Notes under the pieces: generated by a model
The model's database searches: none
Told to the model about the DNA's origin: nothing
What the model saw: only the letters and a program-made list of their open reading frames with translations
NCBI GenBank assembly: GCA_022414725.1
Contig: CM039467.1
Location: 9,596,911 to 9,660,910 of the forward strand
DNA from: Microglena sp. YARC
Taxonomy: Eukaryota; Chlorophyta; Chlorophyceae; Chlamydomonadales; Chlamydomonadaceae
DNA: 64,000 nucleotides
Direction: 5' to 3'
Position numbers and translations under genes: made by a program
In this document: one piece after another, positions 53,336-64,000 of the stretch
Layout: every line of letters begins with the position of its first letter
How positions within the stretch are numbered: the first letter of the stretch is position 1

Positions 53336-54895
53336 CACACCTTGGCACGCTGCTTTCCTAGTTACAGCAATGTGGTGAGAGCATGGTCTTGAACAAGGGA
53401 GACTGTAACAAGTACACATACACCATACACAAACACTGCAAACAAACATGAACAAACACACAACTGGGCACGGCTGCCTCTCCTAGTCGAGGTCAAGAAA
53501 GAGTGGGCGAGGAAGCGGTTTTGACAAGGTACTGTAACAGTAAACATACACATCACACAAAACGCATGCCAAACAATCATGAACATACACACATTAACAC
53601 ACCTAGGACAACTGCTCCTCTAGTATGCAGCGATGCGAGTCGGCGAGAGATGGTTTTGAACAATGCTTGAACAAGCATCAAAAGATACACATACACAATT
53701 CACACAACCCCCCCCCCCCCCCCCCCCTCACACACACACACACATAGCATAACACGGCACACTAATACCCACACACACATCCACACACATCCACATCACA
53801 CACATCACCACAAAGAACGGACACTCACATACACCACACACACACACCTGGGCCGCTGTCCCCCTAGTCGAGGCGATTACAAGTGGGTAGAAGTAGGTTT
53901 GGAACAAAACTTGCCAACGCATTCAAAAATCCACATACACGCACACACTCACTCAAACCCACACACACACATCACACACACACATCCACACACTCTCACA
54001 CAAACACACACAGTCCATAACACACACACACCCTGGGCATGCTGTCCCCCTAGTCGAGGCTATTCGATTGGGCGAGAAGTGGTTTTGAACAAAGCTTGCC
54101 AAGCATCAAAACATCCACATCAACACACATCCACACATCCACACACAAACATCCACATCCACACACACACACCTGGGCACGCTGTCCCCCTAGTCGAGGC
54201 AATACAAGTGGGCGAGAAGTGGTTTTTGAACAAGCTGCCAGCATCAAAACATCCCACATCCACACACACACACACACACCTGGGCACGCTGTCCCCTAGT
54301 CGAGGCAATACGAAGTGGGGCGAGAAGCTTTTGAACAAAGCTTGCCAAGCATCAAACATCCACATCCACACAACACACCCACACACCCACACACGCCACA
54401 CATCCACACACACAAACATCCACATCCACATACACAGATTACACACCTGTGCACGCTGTCCCCTGTCGAGGCAATTTAGTTGGTCGAGAGTGCGTTTTGA
54501 ACAATGCTTGCCAAAGCATCAAAAACATGCAAATAACATGGCACAGAAAACACACACAACATAAACACACCTGGGCACGCTGTCCCCCTAAGTCGAGGCA
54601 ATTCCAGTGGGCGAGAAGTTGGTTTTTGAACAATGCTTGCCAAGCAATCAAAACATGCAAATACACATCCACATCCACACACACACACACACCTGGGCAC
54701 GCTGTCCCCCTAGTCGAGGCAATTCCAGTGGGCGAGAAGTGGTTTTGAACAATGCTTGCCAAGCATCAAAACATGCAAATACACATGCACAGAAAACACA
54801 CACACATAAACACACCTGGGCACGCTGTCCTCCTAGTCGAGGCAATTCCAGTGGGCGAGAAGTGGTTTTGAACAATGCTTGCCAAGCATGCAATC
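53336..54895. repeat. Indel-rich minisatellite related to the 110-bp family
   Basis: About twelve units with CCTGGGCACGCTGTCCCCCT, AGTCGAGGCAATTCCAGTGG and GCGAGAAGTGGTTTTGAACA, then ATGCTTGCCAAGCATCAAAA and CA-rich tails. A C20 tract lies at 53708-53727. Many units differ only by one-base gains and losses. Confidence 0.93.
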
Positions 54896-54919
54896 TCCAG
54901 TGTCCAATGGGGCGTCCTG

Positions 54920-55735
54920 CAGATTGCAGCTGTCGCATCGGAAGCTTCTTCGATCATGACAGCTAGGCGCAGCTGGGGAAACAATGAGCGATATCAGCAG
55001 GACTGTCCCACAACTGACATGCCTACCTGAGAAAGAAGCAGGACGATGGAAGAAAAGAGAAAGTGATCTTATCATATAGGAGGGCAATGGGTCTGTAGTT
55101 GTCAAGGACAGTAAGAGCCAGCTTGTGGAGCAGTGTCGTCAATGTCTGCAGGGTGGCACACTACATGCTAACCTGGAAGAAGTCAGGACTGAAGAAGAGA
55201 GAAGTGATCTTATCATTAGGAGGCAATGGGTCTGTGTCGTCGATGAAGGTAAGAGCAGCTGGGAGCAGTGTCGTCAATGTTCTGCAGGCTGGCACAACTG
55301 ACATGCCCTAACCTGAGAAGAAGCAGGACGATGGAAGAAGAGAGAAGTTGATCTATCAATTAGGAGGGCAATGGTCTGTAGTTTCAAGACAGGTAGAGGC
55401 CAGCTGGGGAGCAGTGTCGTCAATGTCTGCAGGCTGCACAACTGACATACCTAACCTGAGAAGCAGGGCAAAGGAGGAGGGGAGGGTTGCCTTTTGTAAT
55501 GAGTCATGACAGAAAGAGCAGTATGGCGCAGCTGGGGCACGGTGACGGTCACTGTATGCAGGCTGCCCACAATTGACATGACAGCTCAGCACAGCTGGAA
55601 CAGTGGCGTTGATAATCAGCAGGTACACAACTGACATTGACAGCTCAAGCACAGCTGGAAACAGTGGCGTTGATAACTCAGCAGGCTTGAGCACAACTGA
55701 CATGCCTAACCTGAAAGGAGGACGGGAGTAAGAAG
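54920..55735. repeat. About 120-bp minisatellite with CAACTGACATGCC
   Basis: Six or so units sharing GCAGCTGGGGAGCAGTGTCG, TCAATGTCTGCAGGCTGGCA, CAACTGACATGCCTAACCTG and AGAAGAAGCAGGACGATGGA. It follows directly on the previous array. Confidence 0.9.
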
Positions 55736-55739
55736 GGAG

Positions 55740-56238
55740 GGGTGCTTTTTAATAATAATCATGAGCAGATGCAGATCACTACATCGGGCTGTCTTTTTGC
55801 CGAGTGCCAAGTAGTGTGTGTCGTGCCAGACAGTGGTAATCCAAGGCACGCCTCCCATTCCCTCCCATTCCCTCCTCTCCCCTCCCACACCCACCCCACC
55901 CACCCATCCCTCCCACTACGCACACAATCCCTCCCACCACCCCCCCCACCACCGCCCCCACCTACACCCCCCCACACACACAAAACAAGCTCACTTTGTT
56001 TGAGCAGATGTGTGACTTCATTGGCATCACCCTTTGCCGAGTTCAAGTAGTGTGGTTGTGCTGACAAGTGGTAACTCCAAGTCCTCCCCCCCCCCCCGCA
56101 CCCCCACCCCACCCCTCTTACACAACCACCACAACCAGCTCACTGTGTTTGAGCAGGTACGTGACTTTCATTGGCTGTCTTTGCTGTCGAGTGCCAAGTG
56201 TGTCGTTGCCGACAGTGGTACTCCAGATCACGCCCCCC

Positions 56239-56269
<31 letters not shown>

Positions 56270-56507
56270 CATCTACCACCCACACACCGACACACACACA
56301 GCCCACCACCAACTAACCTCACCCACCTACCCACACCTCACCCACCACACCACAATTAGCTCCCACTTTTGTGTTTGAGCAGATGTGTGACTTCCATCCG
56401 GCTGTCCTTTTCCGTGTGTGGAGTAGTGATAGAGTGCCGACAGTGTACTTAAGTCACTGCCCCCCCCCCCCCCCCCCCACGGCCCCCTCTCCCCCTTCCA
56501 CCCCACC
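55740..56507. repeat. About 170-bp minisatellite with C-rich half, ending at the gap
   Basis: Four units with GAGCAGATGTGTGACTTCAT, GGCTGTCTTTGCCGAGTGCC and AAGTGTGTCGTGCCGACAGT, then a C-rich/CACACC filler including C23 (56233-56255) and C19 (56460-56478). It is cut by the assembly gap, which it probably caused. Confidence 0.9.
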
Positions 56508-57507
56508 NNNNNNNNNNNNNNNNNNNNNNNNNNNNNNNNNNNNNNNNNNNNNNNNNNNNNNNNNNNNNNNNNNNNNNNNNNNNNNNNNNNNNNNNNNNNN
56601 NNNNNNNNNNNNNNNNNNNNNNNNNNNNNNNNNNNNNNNNNNNNNNNNNNNNNNNNNNNNNNNNNNNNNNNNNNNNNNNNNNNNNNNNNNNNNNNNNNNN
56701 NNNNNNNNNNNNNNNNNNNNNNNNNNNNNNNNNNNNNNNNNNNNNNNNNNNNNNNNNNNNNNNNNNNNNNNNNNNNNNNNNNNNNNNNNNNNNNNNNNNN
56801 NNNNNNNNNNNNNNNNNNNNNNNNNNNNNNNNNNNNNNNNNNNNNNNNNNNNNNNNNNNNNNNNNNNNNNNNNNNNNNNNNNNNNNNNNNNNNNNNNNNN
56901 NNNNNNNNNNNNNNNNNNNNNNNNNNNNNNNNNNNNNNNNNNNNNNNNNNNNNNNNNNNNNNNNNNNNNNNNNNNNNNNNNNNNNNNNNNNNNNNNNNNN
57001 NNNNNNNNNNNNNNNNNNNNNNNNNNNNNNNNNNNNNNNNNNNNNNNNNNNNNNNNNNNNNNNNNNNNNNNNNNNNNNNNNNNNNNNNNNNNNNNNNNNN
57101 NNNNNNNNNNNNNNNNNNNNNNNNNNNNNNNNNNNNNNNNNNNNNNNNNNNNNNNNNNNNNNNNNNNNNNNNNNNNNNNNNNNNNNNNNNNNNNNNNNNN
57201 NNNNNNNNNNNNNNNNNNNNNNNNNNNNNNNNNNNNNNNNNNNNNNNNNNNNNNNNNNNNNNNNNNNNNNNNNNNNNNNNNNNNNNNNNNNNNNNNNNNN
57301 NNNNNNNNNNNNNNNNNNNNNNNNNNNNNNNNNNNNNNNNNNNNNNNNNNNNNNNNNNNNNNNNNNNNNNNNNNNNNNNNNNNNNNNNNNNNNNNNNNNN
57401 NNNNNNNNNNNNNNNNNNNNNNNNNNNNNNNNNNNNNNNNNNNNNNNNNNNNNNNNNNNNNNNNNNNNNNNNNNNNNNNNNNNNNNNNNNNNNNNNNNNN
57501 NNNNNNN
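56508..57507. other. Assembly gap, 1000 N
   Basis: Exactly 1000 unknown bases, so a placeholder length. Frames that cross it are meaningless. Confidence 0.99.
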
Positions 57508-60500
57508 TCGCGAGCCCGCCAGGGATCCCCCGTAGAAGGTTCACCCGGTTAAACCCACTGGTGCGTCTCGCTAGGTCTTGAACAAAACTCCCTGTGCGAG
57601 GACTGGGTAACCAGTATGCATGTCCTTGTGGAGATGTTGATGGCTTTGTAGTTGTAGCACACCCTATTTCGCGGTTGTACTGGCCATCAGGTCCTTTCTT
57701 ACAGTAGGCGCCACGTGCGGTTGGCTGCCGTGTGGTGCAGAAGGGCCTGGCCTCAGAAGTAGCAGCATTCGGCAGTCCTGGCAGACGTTGTCTGGGCGAG
57801 CTTCTGTTTGGAGGCTTTCTGGTAGGGGTGGTGACAAGCCTCTCCTCTCCTTGTCCTTCGTGATATCTAGAGGGGTACACAGCCTTCTGTACACCGCACG
57901 TAGATCCTCCATACCAGCGTGCCAACCGCCTGGCGTATACTTATTAAGCATGGCGGCCATTTCAGAGCGCGCAGCCTACCCCTGTGCATCTCTTGTGGTT
58001 GTCCGATCGAGAAGAGGTCACAGGTTCTGGTATGGGATTGGCGCCTCGGTCGGGGTTTGGGTGTGACCGCCCTCCGCTGCATGCTTGTTGTTGATGCCTC
58101 CTTGCAGGAAGTTGGGGTCCATATGAGTTTAACAGTGGCCAGGCTTTGCAGACGGCCGGAAGACCGACTGCGGCCTGGGGGTTTAGTCCGACAGGGGTGC
58201 TGCTACACCTGAGGATCCCCGAATTGGGCAAGACGGCAACAGGGCGGCAGCATAAGTTAAATACCAGAAGCTTGACTCTCAAGAGAAGTCATTGCCTGGT
58301 CTCCAGTCTAACGCGGTTCAGAAACCCGGTTGGTGAAGAAAAGTTTTGGATCTCGGCTGGCGAGAACACTGTCTACGCAGTGACTATTTTGATGGCAGAA
58401 TGCCCGGTCCATCATGACGGGGACTGGTTCAGGTGACTCCTCGATTTATTCATCGAGTGTGCTTGCATGAGGAAGGCCACCGTCTTCTGTTCATCGGGTG
58501 TCTGTTGTCTCAGATTACATGCTGACCTCCGCGTCTGAAGTTGTTGTGTTGCCCCAATCATCTGGTGTATCGGGGCTGGGATATCAGGGAGGCTTGGTGT
58601 AGGGCACTTGGGGTAGATGACTTCACAGATTAGAGGGTTATGGTATGCTCCTCGACTATCAGTAAGTGCACATACAAGCCGTTGGTTTCGGTTGACAGCA
58701 TCGACTCTTCTTCTATCCCAGTGGAAAGACATCTCGCTCATGAGGGTTTCGAACCTCTAAGACGGTGGCCCGAGTTGGGTAGATGTCTCGCATTTCAAAT
58801 GGCTCTCGGCATTGGGAGGCGCGTCATAACGTTGACTGGGTACGTCCTCGCCATAGAGTTGTCCTGGGGTCAGCTAAGTTGCTTGTGGGGTGTGGCAGGG
58901 TCGGTGGTACCTAGCCATTATTCCCTCTCGGCGGGCTGCTAAGGCAGGTGGATGCTCTTCTTGTAGCCCCTTTTGCTGAGGGTAACCCTCTGGGGGTTGG
59001 AAGAAGCAGGCCTAGCCCGGGCGGGTAGATGGCCTCCTGGAACCAGTCAGGTAGTGCGTCCAGGTGGATGACGGGATGTCCTGGTGGGCTGTCCCAGGTA
59101 GGTGCGATTCAAGGTCGCCAGGCTTTTATGTTTGACTGATGGAGACTCTGATGGGCAGACCTTCTTCTTTGCCCAGGTTGTGGATGGAAGTCCAGTTTTT
59201 CAACGCCGTCGATTCTCTGTAGAGGAGTGTCCGCACAAGCCCGATACAGTGAACGTCCCTTGACCTATGTATTCTGTATCTCGGCTCCAGGCTGAAGCCG
59301 TGCGTCAACCCCATGTGCATGAGGCAGGAGCACATAGGACGGACGCAACACAGTTGGTATGGGAGAACCATGATGCTGACATAGCAAATGGAGTTTCACG
59401 GCGCAGAGTGAGGGAATATATGCGTTAGCAGATCCCATCGATGAAGTCGGATGGGGGCTTGTGAACGCTTTTGAGGCATATCCCACTGTGGTACATGGCG
59501 GGGAAGTGGGTATGCGTCCTAAGCGCAGCCCTTTGTAGGGTGGACGCCTTACCGATCCATTTGGTAGAAGAATGTTTCACCGTCTCAGGCCTGCTGCCTG
59601 GCCTGCCTCAGACCCATGGGTTGAGTATTCCAGACTCTAGTCGGGACTGCATCGCAGGCGTTGGAAATGCGAAAGCGTCGAAGTCAAGGTGTAGTAAACC
59701 TCCCGGTACGGCACTACTAGAATCCGGTATCTTACAAGAGCACTAAATCCTGCACACCAATAAGCCTCGCGCCCGTGGTTTCCAGCCAAGAACTATGCTG
59801 AATGGCATGATTGCTACTGCAATGTGACACTGACTGGCCTTACCGTCGGAGAGTGGTGAGTCATACTCTCACGTACTCCGCATCAGAGGGTGTCCTGGAT
59901 CTTAGTGTTTCGCTGTTGTCGGTTAGATCGTACTGTACATCTGGGGGTGCATGTGCAACCCACTGCCTTGCTAGCGGTGGCTGCTGCTGTTTGACAGGAG
60001 AGACTTAGGCAGAAGGCTGATGGTGGATCTCGACGGCCTGGACTAGGTTCACCTTGCTCCATAGGGATGGTCTAGGGTTGGTTTGTCCAGTCAGTTAGCT
60101 GCGAACGGTTGAATGGGGCGAGAGGACGCTCCCTGCATGACCTGTAGCTGAGGAACGGTTGCTCACTTGACGGTGTCATGGAGTGCTGCAGTTCATCCAA
60201 AGCTCTCCATTGAGCGGTACGTAGTATCCGCCTGGAAGTGTTGGGGGCCTATTACACGAGCACTGCCCTTGCCACCGTGATCGATCAATCATGATTCATT
60301 ATAGGTCAGCAAGAACGAGGTTCGTCCCCTGAAGACTGGACCCTGAGCGGCGGCTATGTGGCCAGGCGCAAAGTTCATCGGGATGGCGTCAGCTAGAACG
60401 GCTTGGGTGTCATGGTAATGAGACGAGGATCTGCGAACCACTGCGAATCGCCATGGTTGCGTAAGTGGTACGCGTTCACAGTAGCTGGTGTCGCAAGTCC

Positions 60501-62480
60501 CCAGTCTCGGTTGAGGGACGGACTTGGTGGCGACGATGTTTTGCTCTCTCATGAAGGCTGCAGCACCTGGCGGCGAACAGCAGGAAGAATCCGGGACCGC
60601 CAGGGTCCATCACTCCACTGTAGTTGGCGATAGTAATCATTTACAGGAGCAGGGACTCGGACCGGTACTTTGAGTAGGCTGCACTTCAAGTGACCCACAC
60701 CTCTGGGGTTGCTCGGAACTCTTTTGACTGTAGTTGACATTTGAGGAGGGGCTGGGATAATACGCCTCTTCCCAGTCTGGGGGATGGACGCGCCTGTGTA
60801 TCAAGGCGCTAGGATGCGACGGCCGTGTCTGGATCAGATGGGGGATGGGCGGCGACCCGCTGGGCGTTGTGCCATGCCCTAGGATGGTCAGGCGTCGGCG
60901 CTCGTATGTTTGAGTCAACAGCAGTTTTGGGGCTTCCCTCAGGAGGCACTGCTCAGAGAGGGGTCCACCGTGAGTGTTGGGCTTCGTCCGTAAGACTGGT
61001 ATGGCTGGATGTCGTCAATGAGCATGGACTTCCTGGGCTGGGGCTATCACCATTGGCGCGTCCTGGGGGAGGTAGGTGCGCAGCGTAACGCCAATTGGTC
61101 AATTTTCCCTCTCTTACTTCGTCAAAGTGGAGGAGTCGACCAGCTGTTCAACACCGAAAGTGGGGTAAACGGACGCACAAGACCATCACGGTGTGCTGGC
61201 GGCCATGCGTCTTATGAGAACCGCACGGGCGGTCCAGTGCGCTTTGTACTTGAGTGCGTTGTGGCATCTTGCAAACAGACTTAGTAGCCTAGCACGGCAC
61301 CTCTGCTCCTTGAGCTGTGAATGGGTTTGAGAAGGGTAAGTTCACGGTGCAGATTGTGGAACTCATCAGTGGACGTAATGCTTCTCGGTAAATGGAGATT
61401 GGGAGGCCTGAGGTGTAAGTTTTTGTTGGTGATAGGTCTGGTAGGTGTCCGCAGCACCGGCGGACCAGAAAGTGCCTTGGCATCAGGACGACAAAGTGGT
61501 CGTACCCAGATAAGCACGTGCGAAGATGCGGTTGTTCGGGTCATGCGGCGATGACGAAGGTCGCCCAGACGGTGATTTTCATGACGGCGTAGGTGCTGCA
61601 GAAGACGACCGCCGAAAGTCGGTTGTCTACGCACGCTGACTTCCGCGAGTCAAGGGAGTTCTTCTTGGTCTTGCAGGCACCGGTCCTGTGGTTGCCAGCT
61701 GTTTTGTGGCGTAGCCCAGAGGAATCGGCGGTGGACTGAGACAGAAATCTAGGCCGCTACCTGTGTCGACTAAGTCATCAGTCAGATTCCAGCGGAGGAA
61801 AGCCAGCCGCAGACCCTGATGGAGAGGCTTGTCTGTTGGACAGGTTGGTCCAGGGTATGTACCCCGAGGCCGTAGTTTAGTTCCGTGCCCTTGTAACAGG
61901 GTTGCGGTTGCTTGGCTCAAGTGGCCTGAGCGAGTGTAAATCATGGACAAATGTTTGCACCGGGTCTCGTGGACACAAACGGCAACGTTGTGCGGTCTCC
62001 ACGGCTGTAGCCCTAACTTGCAGAGCTCGATTGAACCGTGCAGGTTTTGTATTTCTCAGGAACCAGCTTCCATGTCCTTTTTCAGGACGGTATCTCGTCC
62101 ATGAGGAAAGAGTTGTTGTAGCTTGATGCTGGGCCTGGTGACAGTCTTGTTGTGCTGTTGGGCGCCAGGCAAAGGGGATTGGGCGGATGTGCTGATACCG
62201 GTGGCAGGAATTGTAGTGTTGCGTATACATAGCCTGTGATTGGGCTTGCGTCAGGGTCCCTGGGGCCTGTGCAAAGCTTAACCACCATGGCCGGGCTGTA
62301 CCAGTCAGGATTCTGGCGGTCCGTTTGTTGGCTGGAGGTGCTGGCCTCATCCGCAGTGGTTGGTTTATTGCCGACTGTGAGTGTCCGTGCGGGTGAGAGG
62401 GGCGGCTTGATAAGCGCCTGCTGTCAATCTGGCAAACTGTTGGCGATATAGCAGCCAACTGTGTCGTGCATAAGCTGTTT
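57508..62480. other. Complex sequence, no gene recognised
   Basis: Non-repetitive, moderately GC-rich DNA with only short frames on both strands. The most coding-like pieces are on the minus strand: 57664-57960 (MAAMLNKYTPGGWHAGMEDL then RAVYRRLCTPLDITKDKERR), 58412-58741 (MSEMSFHWDRRRVDAVNRNQ) and 61877-62458. I could not match them to a family and found no RT, integrase or RNase H motif. It may be a decayed or error-laden retroelement or gene. Confidence 0.4.
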
Positions 62481-62489
62481 CATGGTGTG

Positions 62490-62800
62490 CAGCTTGTTGC
62501 TGGAGTGCCATCCACTGTCTCCTGAACGTTGTTGCTGTTGCTGGTAGTTGTTAGTACGGGCGACGGTAACCTCCTTGGGCGAATCGTTGCCTTTGGTGGC
62601 CACCTTGGCGGTTGTTGCCTTGGTTCCCCCCTTTGGCGGTTGTTAAACCATGGTAGCTGCCTTGGCGGTGTTGCCTTGGTAGTTACCTTGGCGGTTGTTT
62701 GCCTTGGTACCCTTGGGTCTGACCCTGGTTACGTTGGCTACCTGTGCGCTGTTTAGGCTGCCTGTGTCGCGGCCCTGGTACCACTTGGTTACCCTGGGGT
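62490..62800 (-). pseudogene. Gln/Gly/Asn-rich coding-like stretch, possibly gag-like
   Basis: On the minus strand, repeated CAAGGTAACCAAGGCAAC-type codons give QGNQ, GNYQGN, GGNQGNNRQGGHQRQRFAQG and GYRRPY in alternating frames. Low-complexity Q/G/N/R segments of this sort occur in gag proteins and RNA-binding proteins. No zinc knuckle could be found beside it. The identity is open. Confidence 0.35.
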
Positions 62801-64000
62801 GGTTACCACGCATTGGTTGCGGGTGTTAGGTAGCTGGGGAGGTCGCTGTCTCCCTTGCAATGTGCGGAAGTAGGGTGTGCCTGCCTTCAATACGTTAAAT
62901 GCGGGAGGGGCAGCGAAACCATCCCTGAGTAGGGCCCGCTCCATATGTCGTACCGTTGGATGGACTTGGGTGCCAAGGTCCATCTACAGGGCGGCCAGCG
63001 TTAGCTGGTGTGGTAAAGCAGGTATCTGCCCCCGTTCCTCCCGAGGCCGCAAACGGTGCACAAGGGTGCAGATCCTTGTGCATTGTCTGGTTTGCCAGGT
63101 CTGGGCAAGGTTGGGACGGCAGAAGATGAATGGGCAGGATAGGCAGGGTTTGGGTACCCAATGCGACTGGGCCTGTCTTGTTTTCCTGGCATTGAACTGC
63201 CTCGTACTGCGCGCTGGCAGTAGCCTGGTTCCGCTTCTCTGATTCAGTCTGAGCAATAATTGAGAGCTGCTCCATGTGTGGAGGGGGTTCGTTCAGCTTG
63301 TAAAGCCTGTCTGAGGGACCAGTACCCTAGTGGGTGTACTGTTCCTTTCTACCCATAGGTTTCTCTCAAAGAGGGGACATAGTGTCGAGCAAGAGTCCTG
63401 CCTTGGTCAGGGCATCCCTGTAGTGTGGGTGCCTGCCTTGGTATCGGGAAGGATAAGTCTTATAGACTTTTGATGAAGCGCTCCATCATGATTCGAGGAG
63501 TTGGATAGAGCATGCCTTGCAGGTTCATAGACGTCGAAGGCAAGATACAGCGCTTGGGCTTCCATGGGAGTAGTGCCGTAACCTTGGAGCGCTTGTCGAC
63601 AGGTTTGGTCTGACTAGGCTTACAAGTGTAAAAGCTTCTCCTCCCATGAAGCGGGGACAAGGTTTTTTCTTATTGGTTGGCCTTGGGCGTCAACTTGGAG
63701 GATGCCATTAAATCTGGAGCTGAGCAGTCAAGGCCTCGTGACTGCTGTCTCAGATCCATCACTGTAGCCTTGTTGTCCTCAAACAGCGTATCTCACTGGG
63801 TTGCGAGTCTGGGTAGACTCGGACGAGCGTCATGTCGTACACCCGTTGCACGCTCAAAGGCTTGCATCGCTGGTCACGATGAATGCTCGGGAGTCTGTAC
63901 ATGCCAGCCAGGCCTCAACCTTTGGACATCGCCTCCGACATTCCTCACTCTTGAAGCAGGCTGTCTTCTGATGGGGTTATACCAAGATGGGCCCGATTGG
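62801..64000. other. Complex sequence to window end, no gene recognised
   Basis: Short frames only; 62895-63275 (minus) overlaps two other open frames and has no recognisable domain. No repeat was identified. Confidence 0.4.

Noticed and set aside
47205..54895. Regular repeats with spacer-like variable parts that could suggest a CRISPR array
   Set aside because: Units are 110 bp or more, spacers are CA simple repeats, and the DNA is clearly eukaryotic.
56327..57925. Open frames of several hundred codons
   Set aside because: They run through the 1000-N gap.
1..64000. tRNA, rRNA or snRNA genes
   Set aside because: Only tRNA-like heads of SINEs were seen; no complete cloverleaf or rRNA sequence was recognised.

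Overview
This window is nuclear DNA of a eukaryote, most likely of the green lineage (an alga, a charophyte or another plant relative). The evidence is plant-type telomeric motifs (CCCTAAA/TTTAGGG), Ty1/copia and Ty3/gypsy retroelements, a LINE with an endonuclease and a reverse transcriptase, tRNA-derived SINEs and small hAT-like elements, plus very long micro- and minisatellites. I cannot name the species. Genes are sparse: most of the window is transposon fossils and tandem repeats. Near-identical copies often differ mainly by one-base insertions or deletions, so part of the assembly probably carries uncorrected long-read errors, and some broken reading frames may be artefacts.

Positions 1-17000 are a nest of retroelements. 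A minus-strand LINE (about 9148-16950; its ORF1 region carries a 16-unit array coding a 36-residue Cys/His-rich repeat, and its ORF2 has an endonuclease and RT) was hit by a minus-strand gypsy element (LTR 8864-9147, pol 1-1010, gag zinc knuckle 2117-2158). The gypsy element was in turn hit by a plus-strand copia element (2195-7478, both LTRs, 5-bp target duplication TAATC). A tRNA-derived SINE sits in the LINE array with a 13-bp target duplication.

Positions 17000-31200 hold a pair of paralogous unknown genes (17893-18585 minus and 30562-31163 plus), each with a telomere-like minisatellite just upstream and a conserved splice acceptor. They also hold a short gene with two zinc-finger-like motifs and a PCNA-interacting (PIP) box broken by one TGA (20974-21423), and a large inverted repeat (24187-25705) flanked by G-rich DNA on the left and C-rich DNA on the right.

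Positions 31200-47100 contain three families of small terminal-inverted-repeat elements with target duplications, SINE copies, a 975-bp tandem duplication, one convincing intact gene (TraB-domain-like, 37282-38844 minus), several minisatellites, and a 2.46-kb satellite of 246 TAYAAATAGC decamers in unbroken register.

Positions 47100-56507 are almost entirely minisatellites and CA/ACATGC-type simple repeats. A 1000-N scaffold gap follows (56508-57507). The last 6.5 kb is complex sequence in which I recognise no gene, apart from a Gln/Gly/Asn-rich coding-like stretch on the minus strand.
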